Positions 15,086 to 23,091 of a stretch of 64,000 nt of DNA are shown here, piece after piece (position 1 is the stretch's first letter; each line of letters starts with the position of its first letter). Source of the DNA: an uncultured Actinomycetes bacterium. GTDB taxonomy: Bacteria > Actinomycetota > Acidimicrobiia > Acidimicrobiales > RAAP-2. The notes under the pieces were generated by a model. The model was not told the DNA's origin, did not search any database, and saw only the letters and a program-made list of their open reading frames with translations. The position numbers were made by a program, and so were the translations under genes. The stretch is from assembly GCA_903870905.1 (NCBI GenBank), contig CAIQEU010000039.1:1-64000 (forward strand), in the 5' to 3' direction.

Positions 15086-16825
15086 TCAGGCTTTGGTCAC
15101 GTTCGTGAACCACGGAACGAGGCCGTTCTGGCGGAGCAAGTTGACCGTCGAGCCACCGACACTCCACGAGGGCGACTGCCAGCCGCTCACGTTGGTGGTC
15201 GAAACAATGGCCGAGATCTGGTAGTTGATCCACACGTACGGGACGTCCTTGTTGATCTGACTCATCACGGCGTTCCACTTGGTGGCCTGCGTCTTTGGAG
15301 CACCAGCTGCCATTGCGGCGAGCATGGTGGACTCGATGACGGAGTCGAAGTTTCCAGCCATGTTGATCGACACCAGGGCGCCGTTGGAACCGTCGAGCGT
15401 GTTCCACCATGGGAAGTTGAGGTCAGGGTTGCAACCACCGAACTGGTTCCACAGCGTGGCGTCGTAGTTGCCCACGAGGCAGTTGTTGATCAATGTTGAG
15501 GAGTCCATGGTGACCACAGTCACCGTGATACCTGCTGCCGCGCAGTAGGACTGAATCGCTCCGGCCGCAGTGGCCTGCGAGGTCGATCCAGCAACCGTCA
15601 TCAACTTGAACGAGGTCAGACCAGCCGACTTCGCCGTGGTCTTGGCTTTCGAGGAGCTGTAGGCCGGGAAGGCAACCTTGGACTTGCCGTACACCGAAGA
15701 GGTCGGGAAGACCTGGTCGGCGTTTGCGGTCACGCCACCGTTGACCAGCGCGTTAAGCGCTGAGCGGTTGATGGCTTGCGCCACGGCGGTACGAGCGAGA
15801 AGGCCCTTGGCGTTTGCCTTGCCGTTGGGCAAGTAGTTCGAGAACGGTGAACCCTTGTAGCCCAGCGCGTTGCGGCAGTTGAACTGAATGCAGTCCACCG
15901 CCGGGGTGCGCACGGCGTAACCAGCGCTACTCGAGTCGTCGATGTAGTGCGAGCTCGAGGAGTTCGCCGCACCGAAGTTCGACTTGAGCGAGGCGATGGC
16001 CTTGGGCTCGGACAGCACGATCATGTCGACGGAGTTGCCAAGCGCATCCACACGAGCGCCACCGTCGATGATGGGGTGGAACTCGATGTGGGCGACGTTC
16101 GGCAAGCCAGGGATCCAGTAGTTCGGGTTGGCGTCCGCGTACAGAACGGAGTTGACACCCCAGTCGCAGCGGTTGAACACGAAGGGCCCCGTGCCGACGG
16201 GGTTCTTGTCGCCCCTCCCAGCCGAGGCCAGGTTGTCAGCGATGGACGAAGGAGCCTGGACGTAGGCGATCTGCTGCTCGGCCAAGGTGTTCGCGAACGA
16301 CGCCCAGGCGTAGTTCAACGTGACCTTGACGGTGAGGTTGTCGATCTTGGTCGTCGTGGCCAACTTCGTCGTCTTGTTCTGGATGAGCGGAGCGACGGCG
16401 TAGTGCGCAATGGCTGCACTATTCACCCACTGGTTCATGTTGGCGATGAGCGCGTCAGCGTTGAGCGAGGCCCCATCGTGGAACTTGATGCCCGAGCGGA
16501 GTTTGATCGTCCAGTTCTTGAACGTCTTATCCGGCGTCATCGACTCCGCCAGGTAACCGGTCACCGAACCGTCGGACTTGTTCACCATGAGCGGGTCGTA
16601 GATCGCCCGCATCATCGCGATGCCCGCCGAGTCCATCTTGCCGAATGCTGGCCCGATGCCAGCGGTGTCTTGGTTCTCGAGTCCGACCTTCAACGTTCCA
16701 GAGAACGTCGTTGCGCCAGCTTGTGTTGCCATTGCGGCATCGGTCATCGCACCTGCGGCGACCACCCCACCCGCAGTGGCTGCGCTCCGTGCGAGGAACG
16801 ACCTGCGGTCAATTGCTGTTGCCAT
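15086..16825 (-). CDS. Tat-exported family 5 ABC substrate-binding protein (peptide/nickel type)
   Basis: The 579-residue product begins with a twin-arginine signal (DRRSFLARSAATAGG, then an Ala-rich stretch). It continues as an SBP_bac_5 protein: YDPLMVNKSDGSVTGYLAES, WTIKLRSGIKFHDGASLNADALIAN, NPVGTGPFVF and the GLLARTAVAQAINR stretch are characteristic. Such proteins capture peptides, opines, sugars or metal chelates for ABC importers. GGGGGG lies 8 nt upstream of the ATG at 16825. No DppB/C/D/F-type permease or ATPase is next to it; the adjacent ABC-2 genes belong to an exporter. It is therefore an orphan binding protein, possibly serving an importer elsewhere. Confidence 0.9.
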   Translation of the reverse strand: MATAIDRRSFLARSAATAGGVVAAGAMTDAAMATQAGATTFSGTLKVGLENQDTAGIGPAFGKMDSAGIAMMRAIYDPLMVNKSDGSVTGYLAESMTPDKTFKNWTIKLRSGIKFHDGASLNADALIANMNQWVNSAAIAHYAVAPLIQNKTTKLATTTKIDNLTVKVTLNYAWASFANTLAEQQIAYVQAPSSIADNLASAGRGDKNPVGTGPFVFNRCDWGVNSVLYADANPNYWIPGLPNVAHIEFHPIIDGGARVDALGNSVDMIVLSEPKAIASLKSNFGAANSSSSHYIDDSSSAGYAVRTPAVDCIQFNCRNALGYKGSPFSNYLPNGKANAKGLLARTAVAQAINRSALNALVNGGVTANADQVFPTSSVYGKSKVAFPAYSSSKAKTTAKSAGLTSFKLMTVAGSTSQATAAGAIQSYCAAAGITVTVVTMDSSTLINNCLVGNYDATLWNQFGGCNPDLNFPWWNTLDGSNGALVSINMAGNFDSVIESTMLAAMAAGAPKTQATKWNAVMSQINKDVPYVWINYQISAIVSTTNVSGWQSPSWSVGGSTVNLLRQNGLVPWFTNVTKA

Positions 16826-16870
16826 CACTACCCCCCTGGGAAGCTCTGTCTGCTTGATGTGGTACTTCCC

Positions 16871-16893
16871 GGAACTGGTGCAGTACCGGTTCC
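16871..16893. promoter_or_regulatory. Inverted repeat upstream of the binding-protein gene
   Basis: GGAACTGGT (16871-16879) and ACCGGTTCC (16885-16893) form a 9-bp inverted repeat with one G-T pair and a 5-nt gap. It lies 46-68 nt upstream of the ATG at 16825, a plausible operator or leader hairpin. The remaining 16826-16978 gap shows no gene. Confidence 0.35.
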
Positions 16894-16978
16894 GTACGAT
16901 GAACACTACTCACGGCGACGGCGATGTCAAGGCGCATCCAGCGCGTCTCTTCGCCCTTCTTCAGGCGTGTTCGCTTGA

Positions 16979-17782
16979 TCACGAGAGCACAAGTCGACGC
17001 ATCCTCGCCGTGGCAACCGTGAGGCCCAGCACCAGCATGACCATGAGGTACGCGGCGGGTACGAGTAGCTCGACATGGAGGTCACCGAGGGCAGCTGAAC
17101 GACTGAGGAGTACCCCTTGGTAGAGGGGCGTGGCCTTCACGACACCTTGGAGCCAGCCGGGGTACACCGTGATGGGGTAGAAGGTCGCCGAGAACAAGAA
17201 CATCGGCATGAGGGCCAAGCTCACGAGGTCGAAGTCCTGCCATGACCGCATGAAGGTCGTCAGCGACATACCAACCGCACCGAAGGCCGCGCCCATCAAC
17301 ACCGCCGATGGAATGCACAGCAGCGCCCACCACGAGGTTGCCGTTCCCGTCGCTGCCATGACGAGCAGGAAGCACGAGGCGTACAGGGTGCCTCGCAGCA
17401 CGCTCCAGATCAGTTCGCCGAGCGCCACGTCTCCTGGTCCAAGCGGCGTGGCCAGCACAGCGTCGTAGGTCTTTGAGATCTTCAACTTGAAGAACAGGTT
17501 GAAGGTGGCATCCATCAAGGCGCCGTTCATCGCTGCGGTTGCGAGCAGGCCCGGGGCCACGAACGCGGTGTAGGGAACGCTGCGGCCAGCAACCTCGAGC
17601 GAACCGACGAGGTGGTTCAGCCCGACGCCAATGGAGAAGAGGTAGAACACCGGCTCGAAGAAGCCTGAGACGATGAGCAGCCACTCTCGTCGGTACACGT
17701 AGACGTTGCGCTCAACGAGTCGCCACGCCCGCATGGACCAGGGGAAGGTTCGCCCTCGAAGAATGGGCACTCGGGTACTCAT
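16979..17782 (-). CDS. ABC-2 type exporter permease (second membrane subunit)
   Basis: A 267-residue protein with six predicted membrane helices. It contains GVGLNHLVGSLEVAGRSVPY, FVAPGLLATAAMNGALMDATFNLFFKLK, and FDLVSLALMPMFLFSATFYPI, typical of NodJ/DrrB-like ABC-2 permeases. The ATG at 17782 overlaps the TGA of the first permease (ATGA); a longer frame to 18136 lies wholly inside that gene. With its paralog it would form the membrane heterodimer driven by the ATPase at 18584-19525. Drug, polysaccharide or lipid export is the usual role; the substrate is unknown. Confidence 0.88.
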   Translation of the reverse strand: MSTRVPILRGRTFPWSMRAWRLVERNVYVYRREWLLIVSGFFEPVFYLFSIGVGLNHLVGSLEVAGRSVPYTAFVAPGLLATAAMNGALMDATFNLFFKLKISKTYDAVLATPLGPGDVALGELIWSVLRGTLYASCFLLVMAATGTATSWWALLCIPSAVLMGAAFGAVGMSLTTFMRSWQDFDLVSLALMPMFLFSATFYPITVYPGWLQGVVKATPLYQGVLLSRSAALGDLHVELLVPAAYLMVMLVLGLTVATARMRRLVLS

Positions 17783-18591
17783 AGGACCATCCGCTTCCGA
17801 AAGGCACGACGGGCGAACGCGATTCCCACTGCGGCGAAGACGGCGAGGTAGACGACATCGACAAGTGCTTGGGTCGCAGGAAAGATGCCGAGCGTGCAAT
17901 CTCTGAGGAGGTTGACCGCGTGCAGCAGGGGTGTGCACTGTGCGACGGCGCGAAGCCACACCGGCAACTGTCCGAGGGGGAAGAACGTTGCCGAGAAGAG
18001 AAAGAGGGGCATGACGCCGAATCGGTAGAGCAGGGCGAAGCCATTCTCGCTCGTGGTCGTTGCCGCGTAGGCAGTCGTCGGAGCAGCGAACGCCACCGAT
18101 GCCGCCATGGCGAGCGGGAGCACCGCGAGCGCCCACCAGGAGTGGATAACACCGAAGCCCTCCATCACGAGGAGGAAGGCACCGCTCACCATCCCCCCAC
18201 GGAGCGCGCTCCAGCCGAGGTGACCAATGAGGACATCATCGATATCGAGGGGCGTGGCCAACATGGCCCAGTAGGTCCGCATCCACTTGATGCGAGCCAT
18301 CACCGGATAAGTCGATTCGTTCACCGCCACTTGGAAGATGGTGCCGGCGAGGAGCCCCGGGGCCAAGAAGTCCACGTAGGCCACGCCGCCGACGTGGTGT
18401 GCATGGCGGTCCACCAAGGTCCCGAGTCCAACGCCCATCGCCGCCAAGTAGAGGAGTGGGAAGAGGAAGGTCGTCGTCACCGAGCCCTTCCACACCTTGG
18501 AGTAGGTGTAGGCGTGCACCCACACGGCTCGAAACCACGTCGGCCAACCTGCACGCTGCGCAGCCACCGAAACCTCGACCACCTCAGTCAA
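17779..18591 (-). CDS. ABC-2 type exporter permease (first membrane subunit)
   Basis: A 270-residue permease homologous to the next gene: FLFPLLYLAAMGVGLGTLVDR, VDFLAPGLLAGTIFQVAVNESTYPVMARIKWMRTY, and RFGVMPLFLFSATFFPLGQLP. The first membrane segment follows a cytosolic amphipathic N-terminus. The start is uncertain: TTG at 18591 overlaps the ATPase stop by 8 nt, and an in-frame GTG at 18582 is an alternative. It is the middle gene of a tightly overlapping three-gene operon. Confidence 0.88.
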   Translation of the reverse strand: MTEVVEVSVAAQRAGWPTWFRAVWVHAYTYSKVWKGSVTTTFLFPLLYLAAMGVGLGTLVDRHAHHVGGVAYVDFLAPGLLAGTIFQVAVNESTYPVMARIKWMRTYWAMLATPLDIDDVLIGHLGWSALRGGMVSGAFLLVMEGFGVIHSWWALAVLPLAMAASVAFAAPTTAYAATTTSENGFALLYRFGVMPLFLFSATFFPLGQLPVWLRAVAQCTPLLHAVNLLRDCTLGIFPATQALVDVVYLAVFAAVGIAFARRAFRKRMVL

Positions 18592-19525
18592 CGAGCGTCC
18601 GACCGGTCAGGTGCAAGAAGACGTCTTCGAGCGTCGAGCGTCGCACGAGGGCGCTCTCGGGGAGGAGACCGCGTCGGTGCACCTCGCCAATCGTTGCATC
18701 ACCGTCGTGGACGTAGAGCAGGATGCGGTCAGGGAGCACTTCGACTCGCTCAGCGAGATCTTCGACACTAGCCACGTTCGCCTGTTGCTGGTCAACCGCG
18801 AAGCGCAGTTCGACGACTTCTCTCGTCGAGTGCTCCGCGATCAGCGCCCGCGGTGAACCGTGGGCAACGATGCGTCCCTTATCCATGACGACCAGGCGAT
18901 CGCAGAGCTGCTCGGCTTCATCCATGTAGTGGGTCGTGATGACGAGGGTGACCCCTTGACTCTTCAGCCGGTAGAGGCGGTCCCACAGCAGGTGGCGCGC
19001 CTGTGGGTCGAGACCAGTCGTCGGTTCATCGAGAATCAAGATGTCGGGCTCTGAGATCAGCGACCGAGCGATGGTGAGGCGACGCTTCATGCCACCCGAC
19101 AGTGGTCCAACCTTGTCGTTGCGCCGGTCCGTCAACTGGGCGAACTCCAAGAGTCGCTCAGCCCGCTCACGGATGAGCTTCTTCGGGAGATCGAAGTAGC
19201 GGCCGTAGATATAGAGGTTGTCGAGCACGGTGAGCTCTTCGTCGAGGGTGTCCTCTTGGGGAACGAGGCCGAGGCGTCCCCGAATCGCTGGACCCTGCGT
19301 CATGGGATCCATGCCGAGGACACGGAGCGATCCGCCGCTGTAAGGCGACATGCAGGCGATCATCCGCATGGTCGAGGTCTTTCCTGCGCCATTGGGTCCG
19401 AGGAAGCCGAAGGACTCCCCCTTGCCAATGCGGAAGTCAACGCCATCAACAGCGGCGAAGGAGCCGAACGCTTTCCGCAGCCCTTCGGCCACGATCATGG
19501 GTTGAGGTTCTCGTGCAGTGTCCAC
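18584..19525 (-). CDS. ABC-2 exporter ATP-binding protein (DrrA/NodI type)
   Basis: A 313-residue ATPase with Walker A GPNGAGKTS (about residues 43-51), Q-loop LVPQEDTLDEELTV, signature LSGGMKRRL, Walker B ILILDEPTTGLD with the catalytic Glu, and a switch His in VITTHYMDEAEQLCDR. The M-K-R-R-L signature variant and the C-terminal ~80-residue extension are typical of daunorubicin/nodulation-type exporters. It is the first gene of the operon. The start is a GTG at 19525; TAGGGT lies nine bases before it. Confidence 0.93.
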   Translation of the reverse strand: MDTAREPQPMIVAEGLRKAFGSFAAVDGVDFRIGKGESFGFLGPNGAGKTSTMRMIACMSPYSGGSLRVLGMDPMTQGPAIRGRLGLVPQEDTLDEELTVLDNLYIYGRYFDLPKKLIRERAERLLEFAQLTDRRNDKVGPLSGGMKRRLTIARSLISEPDILILDEPTTGLDPQARHLLWDRLYRLKSQGVTLVITTHYMDEAEQLCDRLVVMDKGRIVAHGSPRALIAEHSTREVVELRFAVDQQQANVASVEDLAERVEVLPDRILLYVHDGDATIGEVHRRGLLPESALVRRSTLEDVFLHLTGRTLVD

Positions 19526-19659
19526 AGTGGCTTCACCCTAGATGGCGCCAATGTCGACCGAGGTTCTCCGTCGGTGACCGTTGAGTGACTAGCGTCATCT
19601 TGGTCGCACGGGCGATGCAATGCGACGGAGAATCCCGTCGGCCACCTTGAGGGGGGACC

Positions 19660-21210
19660 TTGTCCACACACCAGCAGGCGCATCTGCCTTCAGATGACCT
19701 CGCCTTCCACGTAGAACAACGTGGTATCGATTTCATCCCTGAGGCCGACCGGTGGGCGACGCCGAGAACTATCGGCGCGATGTGGGCGGGGTCCGCAATC
19801 AACGTTGAGTACTTCGTCTACGGCGCATTGCTCATGGGGTTTGGCTTCAGCTTCACGACGGCCCTCGTCATCATCGTCCTCGGGAACCTGTCGTTCCTCT
19901 TGCTCGGCTTGGCGTCGCTCCAAGGACAAGAGACGGGAACCACGGCGTTCACGATCTCACGGGCACCATTCGGAACGCGGGGCGCCCGCATCGTCTCGTT
20001 CTTCAACTGGATCACCCAGTTGGGCTTCGAAACCGAAGGGCTCATCCTCATCGTTGGTGCAGCCGTCGTGCTCTTCAAGTACGCAGGCTGGAACGTCACG
20101 AAGGGACCAGAGGTCATCATCATCATCGTGGCGACGGCGATCCAGGCACTCATGCCGTACTTCGGGCACGCCACGATGGTCAAGGTGCTGCGAGCGCTGA
20201 TCATCCCCTTCGCCTTGATTTTCGCCGTCATGTGCATCTTCATCGGGAAGCACTCCAACACCGGTGGCGTCTCCGTCTTCGCCCACGGCTGGGAATCATT
20301 CACCGCAGGCCTTGCCTTCGTGATTGCACTCTCGGGTCTTGGATGGACCGAGTGCGGCAACGACTACACCCGCTACGTTCCACGTGACGCCAAGAAGGCT
20401 TCAGTCGTTGGCTGGATCTTCCTCGGAACCGCCGTCCCAGAGATCGTCATGATGACGCTCGGTGCGTTGGCCTTCACGTTCCTTGGAACGTCGACGATCT
20501 GGAACAGCGCGAACCCCTTCTACGCGATGTACCACCAACACGGAATGCCGAGCTGGTTCGTCGTGATCTTCTTGCTGTTCGCCATCGTGCAGCTGTTCGG
20601 CATCAACTCCCTTGACCTCTACTCGTCAGGTGTGTCGATCCAGGCAATGGGCCTCAAGCTCAAGCGCTATCAAGCAGTGCTGCTCGACAGCGTGATCGCT
20701 GGTTGCCTCACCATCTGGGCGACCTTCGGTGCAACCTTCGCCATCTACATGAAGGACTTCGTCGGCGTGATCATCGTCTGGATCAGCCCGTGGTTCGCAA
20801 TCTTCATCGTGGACTGGCTCCTGCGGAAGACCCGGTACAACGCTGCTGAGCTCCAGCGCACCGACGCCGGTGGTCTCTACTTCGGCAAGGGTGGTTTCAA
20901 CTGGAACGCCATCGTTGCCTTCATCCTCGGCCTCGTGGCGTCGACCACTGCGTACTCCAAGGCGCCACCTCCGGTGAACTTCCCCCTCCACTGGATGACG
21001 CCGTTCTCCAACCACTTCGGCGGCTTCTACTGCACGGGACCCAAGGATCCGTCCGGTTGCGGCGTTCAGGGCTGGTTCGGAGGAGCCGACCTGTCGGTCT
21101 TCTTCGGCATTGGTGCTGCAGCCATCATCTACCTGGTCCTCGAGCTCGCCACGGGCTACGTGAAGGGTCAAGTCGCCAAGCAGAACGAACTCGAGCCTGC
21201 AGCGCAGTAA
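19660..21210 (+). CDS. NCS1-family nucleobase (cytosine/purine) permease
   Basis: The 516-residue transporter has the NCS1 N-terminus (VEQRGIDFIPEADRW), then about 12 helices with SRAPFGTRGARIVSFFNWITQ, GLGWTECGNDYTRYVP and the conserved substrate-site region around LSGLGW. The family imports cytosine, purines, allantoin or hydantoins by cation symport. The TTG at 19660 is chosen because it follows GGGGGGACC and gives the normal family N-terminus. Its neighbours downstream are a phosphoribosyltransferase, a cytosine deaminase-like enzyme and upp, so cytosine is the favoured substrate. Transcription ends at the strong hairpin at 21231-21266. Confidence 0.88.
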   Translation: MSTHQQAHLPSDDLAFHVEQRGIDFIPEADRWATPRTIGAMWAGSAINVEYFVYGALLMGFGFSFTTALVIIVLGNLSFLLLGLASLQGQETGTTAFTISRAPFGTRGARIVSFFNWITQLGFETEGLILIVGAAVVLFKYAGWNVTKGPEVIIIIVATAIQALMPYFGHATMVKVLRALIIPFALIFAVMCIFIGKHSNTGGVSVFAHGWESFTAGLAFVIALSGLGWTECGNDYTRYVPRDAKKASVVGWIFLGTAVPEIVMMTLGALAFTFLGTSTIWNSANPFYAMYHQHGMPSWFVVIFLLFAIVQLFGINSLDLYSSGVSIQAMGLKLKRYQAVLLDSVIAGCLTIWATFGATFAIYMKDFVGVIIVWISPWFAIFIVDWLLRKTRYNAAELQRTDAGGLYFGKGGFNWNAIVAFILGLVASTTAYSKAPPPVNFPLHWMTPFSNHFGGFYCTGPKDPSGCGVQGWFGGADLSVFFGIGAAAIIYLVLELATGYVKGQVAKQNELEPAAQ

Positions 21211-21230
21211 CCTGCACGCAGCGACGAGCT

Positions 21231-21266
21231 ACAACGAAACCCGGGCTTCGGCCCGGGTTTCGTTGT
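21231..21266. terminator. 16-bp hairpin with TTCG loop, bidirectional terminator
   Basis: ACAACGAAACCCGGGC (21231-21246) pairs perfectly with 21251-21266 around TTCG. The right arm ends in GGGTTTCGTTGT, giving a short U-containing tail. It lies between the 3' ends of the convergent permease (ends 21210) and phosphoribosyltransferase (ends 21280), so it can serve both. Confidence 0.9.
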
Positions 21267-21279
21267 CGTTGATGGGGGC

Positions 21280-21888
21280 TCAGCCCTCCCAGTCCTCCAC
21301 GAGGCCACCGGCCCCGTCGGGGCGAAACACCGGAATAGAGCCGAGTGCTCGTACCTTCACGGCATCCTCACCGAGCGAGGTCCGCCAGATCGACGCTTCG
21401 GTCACCAGGGTGCCAATGACGACCACGTCTGCACCAATGCCCTTGAAGAGGCGCAGTGCGGCACCAGTCGACGCTCCGGTCGACACCACGTCGTCGACGA
21501 TGGCAATGCGCTTGCCTGCCACCGCATCAACGCGCGCCCGGTCGTAGAGGAGCTTCTGCTCTCCTGCGGTCGTAATCGACCGGACTGGTTCTGCAATGGC
21601 GTCGGCGAGGTGGATCTTCTGCGTCTTGTGCAGAACGACGTACTGCTCGAGGCCGAGGGCACGGGTGACCTCCACCGCAACGGGAATGCCCATCGTCGCA
21701 ACCGTCGCCACCACGTCCACGTCGAAGGGTCGGAGCAATTCAGCGAGCTCGCGCCCCGCCTGCTCCATGAACGCCATACCCATATCGACGGTGATGAGCA
21801 ACGCGAGTGCCAGATCCTTCGACATCGAGGCAATGGGCAGATCGACTTCTTGGGTGCCAATTTGCGCGTGGAACGTGGAGAGCGTCAC
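21280..21888 (-). CDS. Phosphoribosyltransferase (purine PRTase-like)
   Basis: The 202-residue product carries the PRPP-binding motif IAIVDDVVSTGASTGAA with the two acidic residues, preceded by EQYVVLHKTQKIHL and a VATMGIPVAVEVTRALG segment, as in adenine or xanthine phosphoribosyltransferases. Substrate purine is not resolved. The open frame extends to 22101, but the GTG at 21888 has TATGCT 6 nt upstream and leaves room for the divergent deaminase, whose start is only 21 nt away. Its location supports a role in nucleobase salvage. Confidence 0.82.
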   Translation of the reverse strand: MTLSTFHAQIGTQEVDLPIASMSKDLALALLITVDMGMAFMEQAGRELAELLRPFDVDVVATVATMGIPVAVEVTRALGLEQYVVLHKTQKIHLADAIAEPVRSITTAGEQKLLYDRARVDAVAGKRIAIVDDVVSTGASTGAALRLFKGIGADVVVIGTLVTEASIWRTSLGEDAVKVRALGSIPVFRPDGAGGLVEDWEG

Positions 21889-21894
21889 GAGGCG

Positions 21895-21902
21895 AGCATA
21901 CT
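21895..21902. promoter_or_regulatory. Overlapping divergent -10 elements of the PRTase and deaminase genes
   Basis: Minus strand TATGCT (21895-21900) is 6 nt before GTG 21888. Plus strand CATACT (21897-21902) is 7 nt before GTG 21910. Only 21 nt separate the two start codons, so the -10 elements overlap and the promoters should exclude each other. Confidence 0.4.
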
Positions 21903-21909
21903 GAGGGGC

Positions 21910-22383
21910 GTGACGAAGACCGATCGAACTCCACTCTCTCGAGAGCTCGCCCAGCAGATGTTGGCCGTCGCCTACGCCGAGGCAGAACTCGGCCAGAGCG
22001 AGGGTGGCATTCCGATCGGCGCTGCCCTCTTCCACCGAGATGGAACGCTGCTCGGCGCAGGGCATAACCGCCGAGTCCAAGAGGACGATGCGTCCGTCCA
22101 CGCCGAAACCGATGCCTTCCGCAAAGCTGGCCGGCGACGGGACTACCCGGACTGCGTGATGGTCACGACCTTGTCGCCGTGTTGGTACTGCTCAGGTCTC
22201 GTCCGACAGTTCAACATCGGCGCCGTTGTCATTGGCGAGGCAGAAACCTTCTGCGGCGGCCACGAATGGCTCGAGGAGTTGGGCGTCGAGATCATCGTGC
22301 TCGACGACCCCGCCTGCATCAGCTTGCTCCAGACCTTCACGACCGCCCATCCAGAACTGTGGAACGAGGACATCGGGCTCTAG
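21910..22383 (+). CDS. Cytosine deaminase-like enzyme (Fcy1-type, CDA fold)
   Basis: This 157-residue protein has the zinc-deaminase signature: HAETDAF with the zinc His and catalytic Glu, and SPCWYCSGLV with two zinc Cys. GGIPIGAALFHRDG at the N-terminus, VVIGEAETFCGG, and GVEIIVLDDPACISL near the C-terminus follow the layout of yeast Fcy1 (158 residues) rather than bacterial CodA, which is an unrelated amidohydrolase. A guanine deaminase or other nucleobase deaminase cannot be excluded. The GTG at 21910 is preferred; ATG 21958 would remove part of helix 1. It would supply uracil for the convergent upp gene, 7 nt away. Confidence 0.82.
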   Translation: MTKTDRTPLSRELAQQMLAVAYAEAELGQSEGGIPIGAALFHRDGTLLGAGHNRRVQEDDASVHAETDAFRKAGRRRDYPDCVMVTTLSPCWYCSGLVRQFNIGAVVIGEAETFCGGHEWLEELGVEIIVLDDPACISLLQTFTTAHPELWNEDIGL

Positions 22384-22390
22384 TTGCGGG

Positions 22391-23032
22391 TCACCAGACC
22401 GGCGCTCCGAACTGGCGGTCTCCGGCATCGCCGAGGCCGGGAACGATGTAGCCGTGGTCGTTGAGTTCGGGGTCGATGGCCGCCACGGTGAGGGAGATGG
22501 TCGGAAACTCTGTCATCACCCGTTCGAGTCCGGGTACGGCGGCCAGGAGGCAGAGCACCACGATCGACGTTGCGCCTCGCTCTTCCACCAAGGAGAGGGC
22601 GTGGCAGAGGGAGCCCCCGGTTGCCAGCATGGGGTCACAGAGCACCACCGTCTCCCCTCGGAGATCGGCGGGAAGGCCATTGAGGTAGGTCTCCGGCTCC
22701 AGCGTGGTCTCGTTGCGACGGAGCCCGAGGAGGCAGAGCCGTGAGGCGCCAACGACACGCTGGACGGTTGCTGCCATTCCGAGACCAGCGCGGAGAATGG
22801 GGACGACGACAGGCACCTCCGTGAGTTGCACCCCCTGCGTTGGAGCAACTGGCGTCGTGACCGGGACCGAGGTCACCGAAAGCCCACCGAACGCTTCGTA
22901 AGCGAGGAAGGTCGTGATCTCGTCCACCAGCCGCCGGAATGCTTCGTCCGAGGTGGCTGCATCTCGAAGACGGGCAACACGCGTCGCGATCAGGGGGTGG
23001 TTGCTCGCGTGGTGACGGTAGTCCTCGATCAT
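22391..23032 (-). CDS. upp: Uracil phosphoribosyltransferase
   Basis: The 213-residue enzyme converts uracil and PRPP to UMP. It shows the family's PVVVPILRAGLGMAATVQRVVGASR stretch, a GLRRNETTLEPETYLNGLP loop, the PRPP-binding CDPMLATGGSLCHAL, and the uracil-binding C-terminal GYIVPGLGDAGDRQFG. The ATG at 23032 gives the normal family N-terminus, with a TAGCCT hexamer 7 nt upstream; the frame upstream to 23194 overlaps the divergent ABC exporter start. With the permease and deaminase it completes a cytosine-to-UMP salvage route. Confidence 0.95.
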   Translation of the reverse strand: MIEDYRHHASNHPLIATRVARLRDAATSDEAFRRLVDEITTFLAYEAFGGLSVTSVPVTTPVAPTQGVQLTEVPVVVPILRAGLGMAATVQRVVGASRLCLLGLRRNETTLEPETYLNGLPADLRGETVVLCDPMLATGGSLCHALSLVEERGATSIVVLCLLAAVPGLERVMTEFPTISLTVAAIDPELNDHGYIVPGLGDAGDRQFGAPVW

Positions 23033-23039
23033 GATGGCG

Positions 23040-23045
23040 AGGCTA
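23040..23045 (-). promoter_or_regulatory. -10-like hexamer upstream of upp
   Basis: TAGCCT on the minus strand lies 7 nt before the ATG at 23032. This fits a leaderless start. Confidence 0.35.
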
Positions 23046-23091
23046 GCCAAGGCCACGGGGCCACTCCATCCCCGCCCGGTAAGGTGAAACG

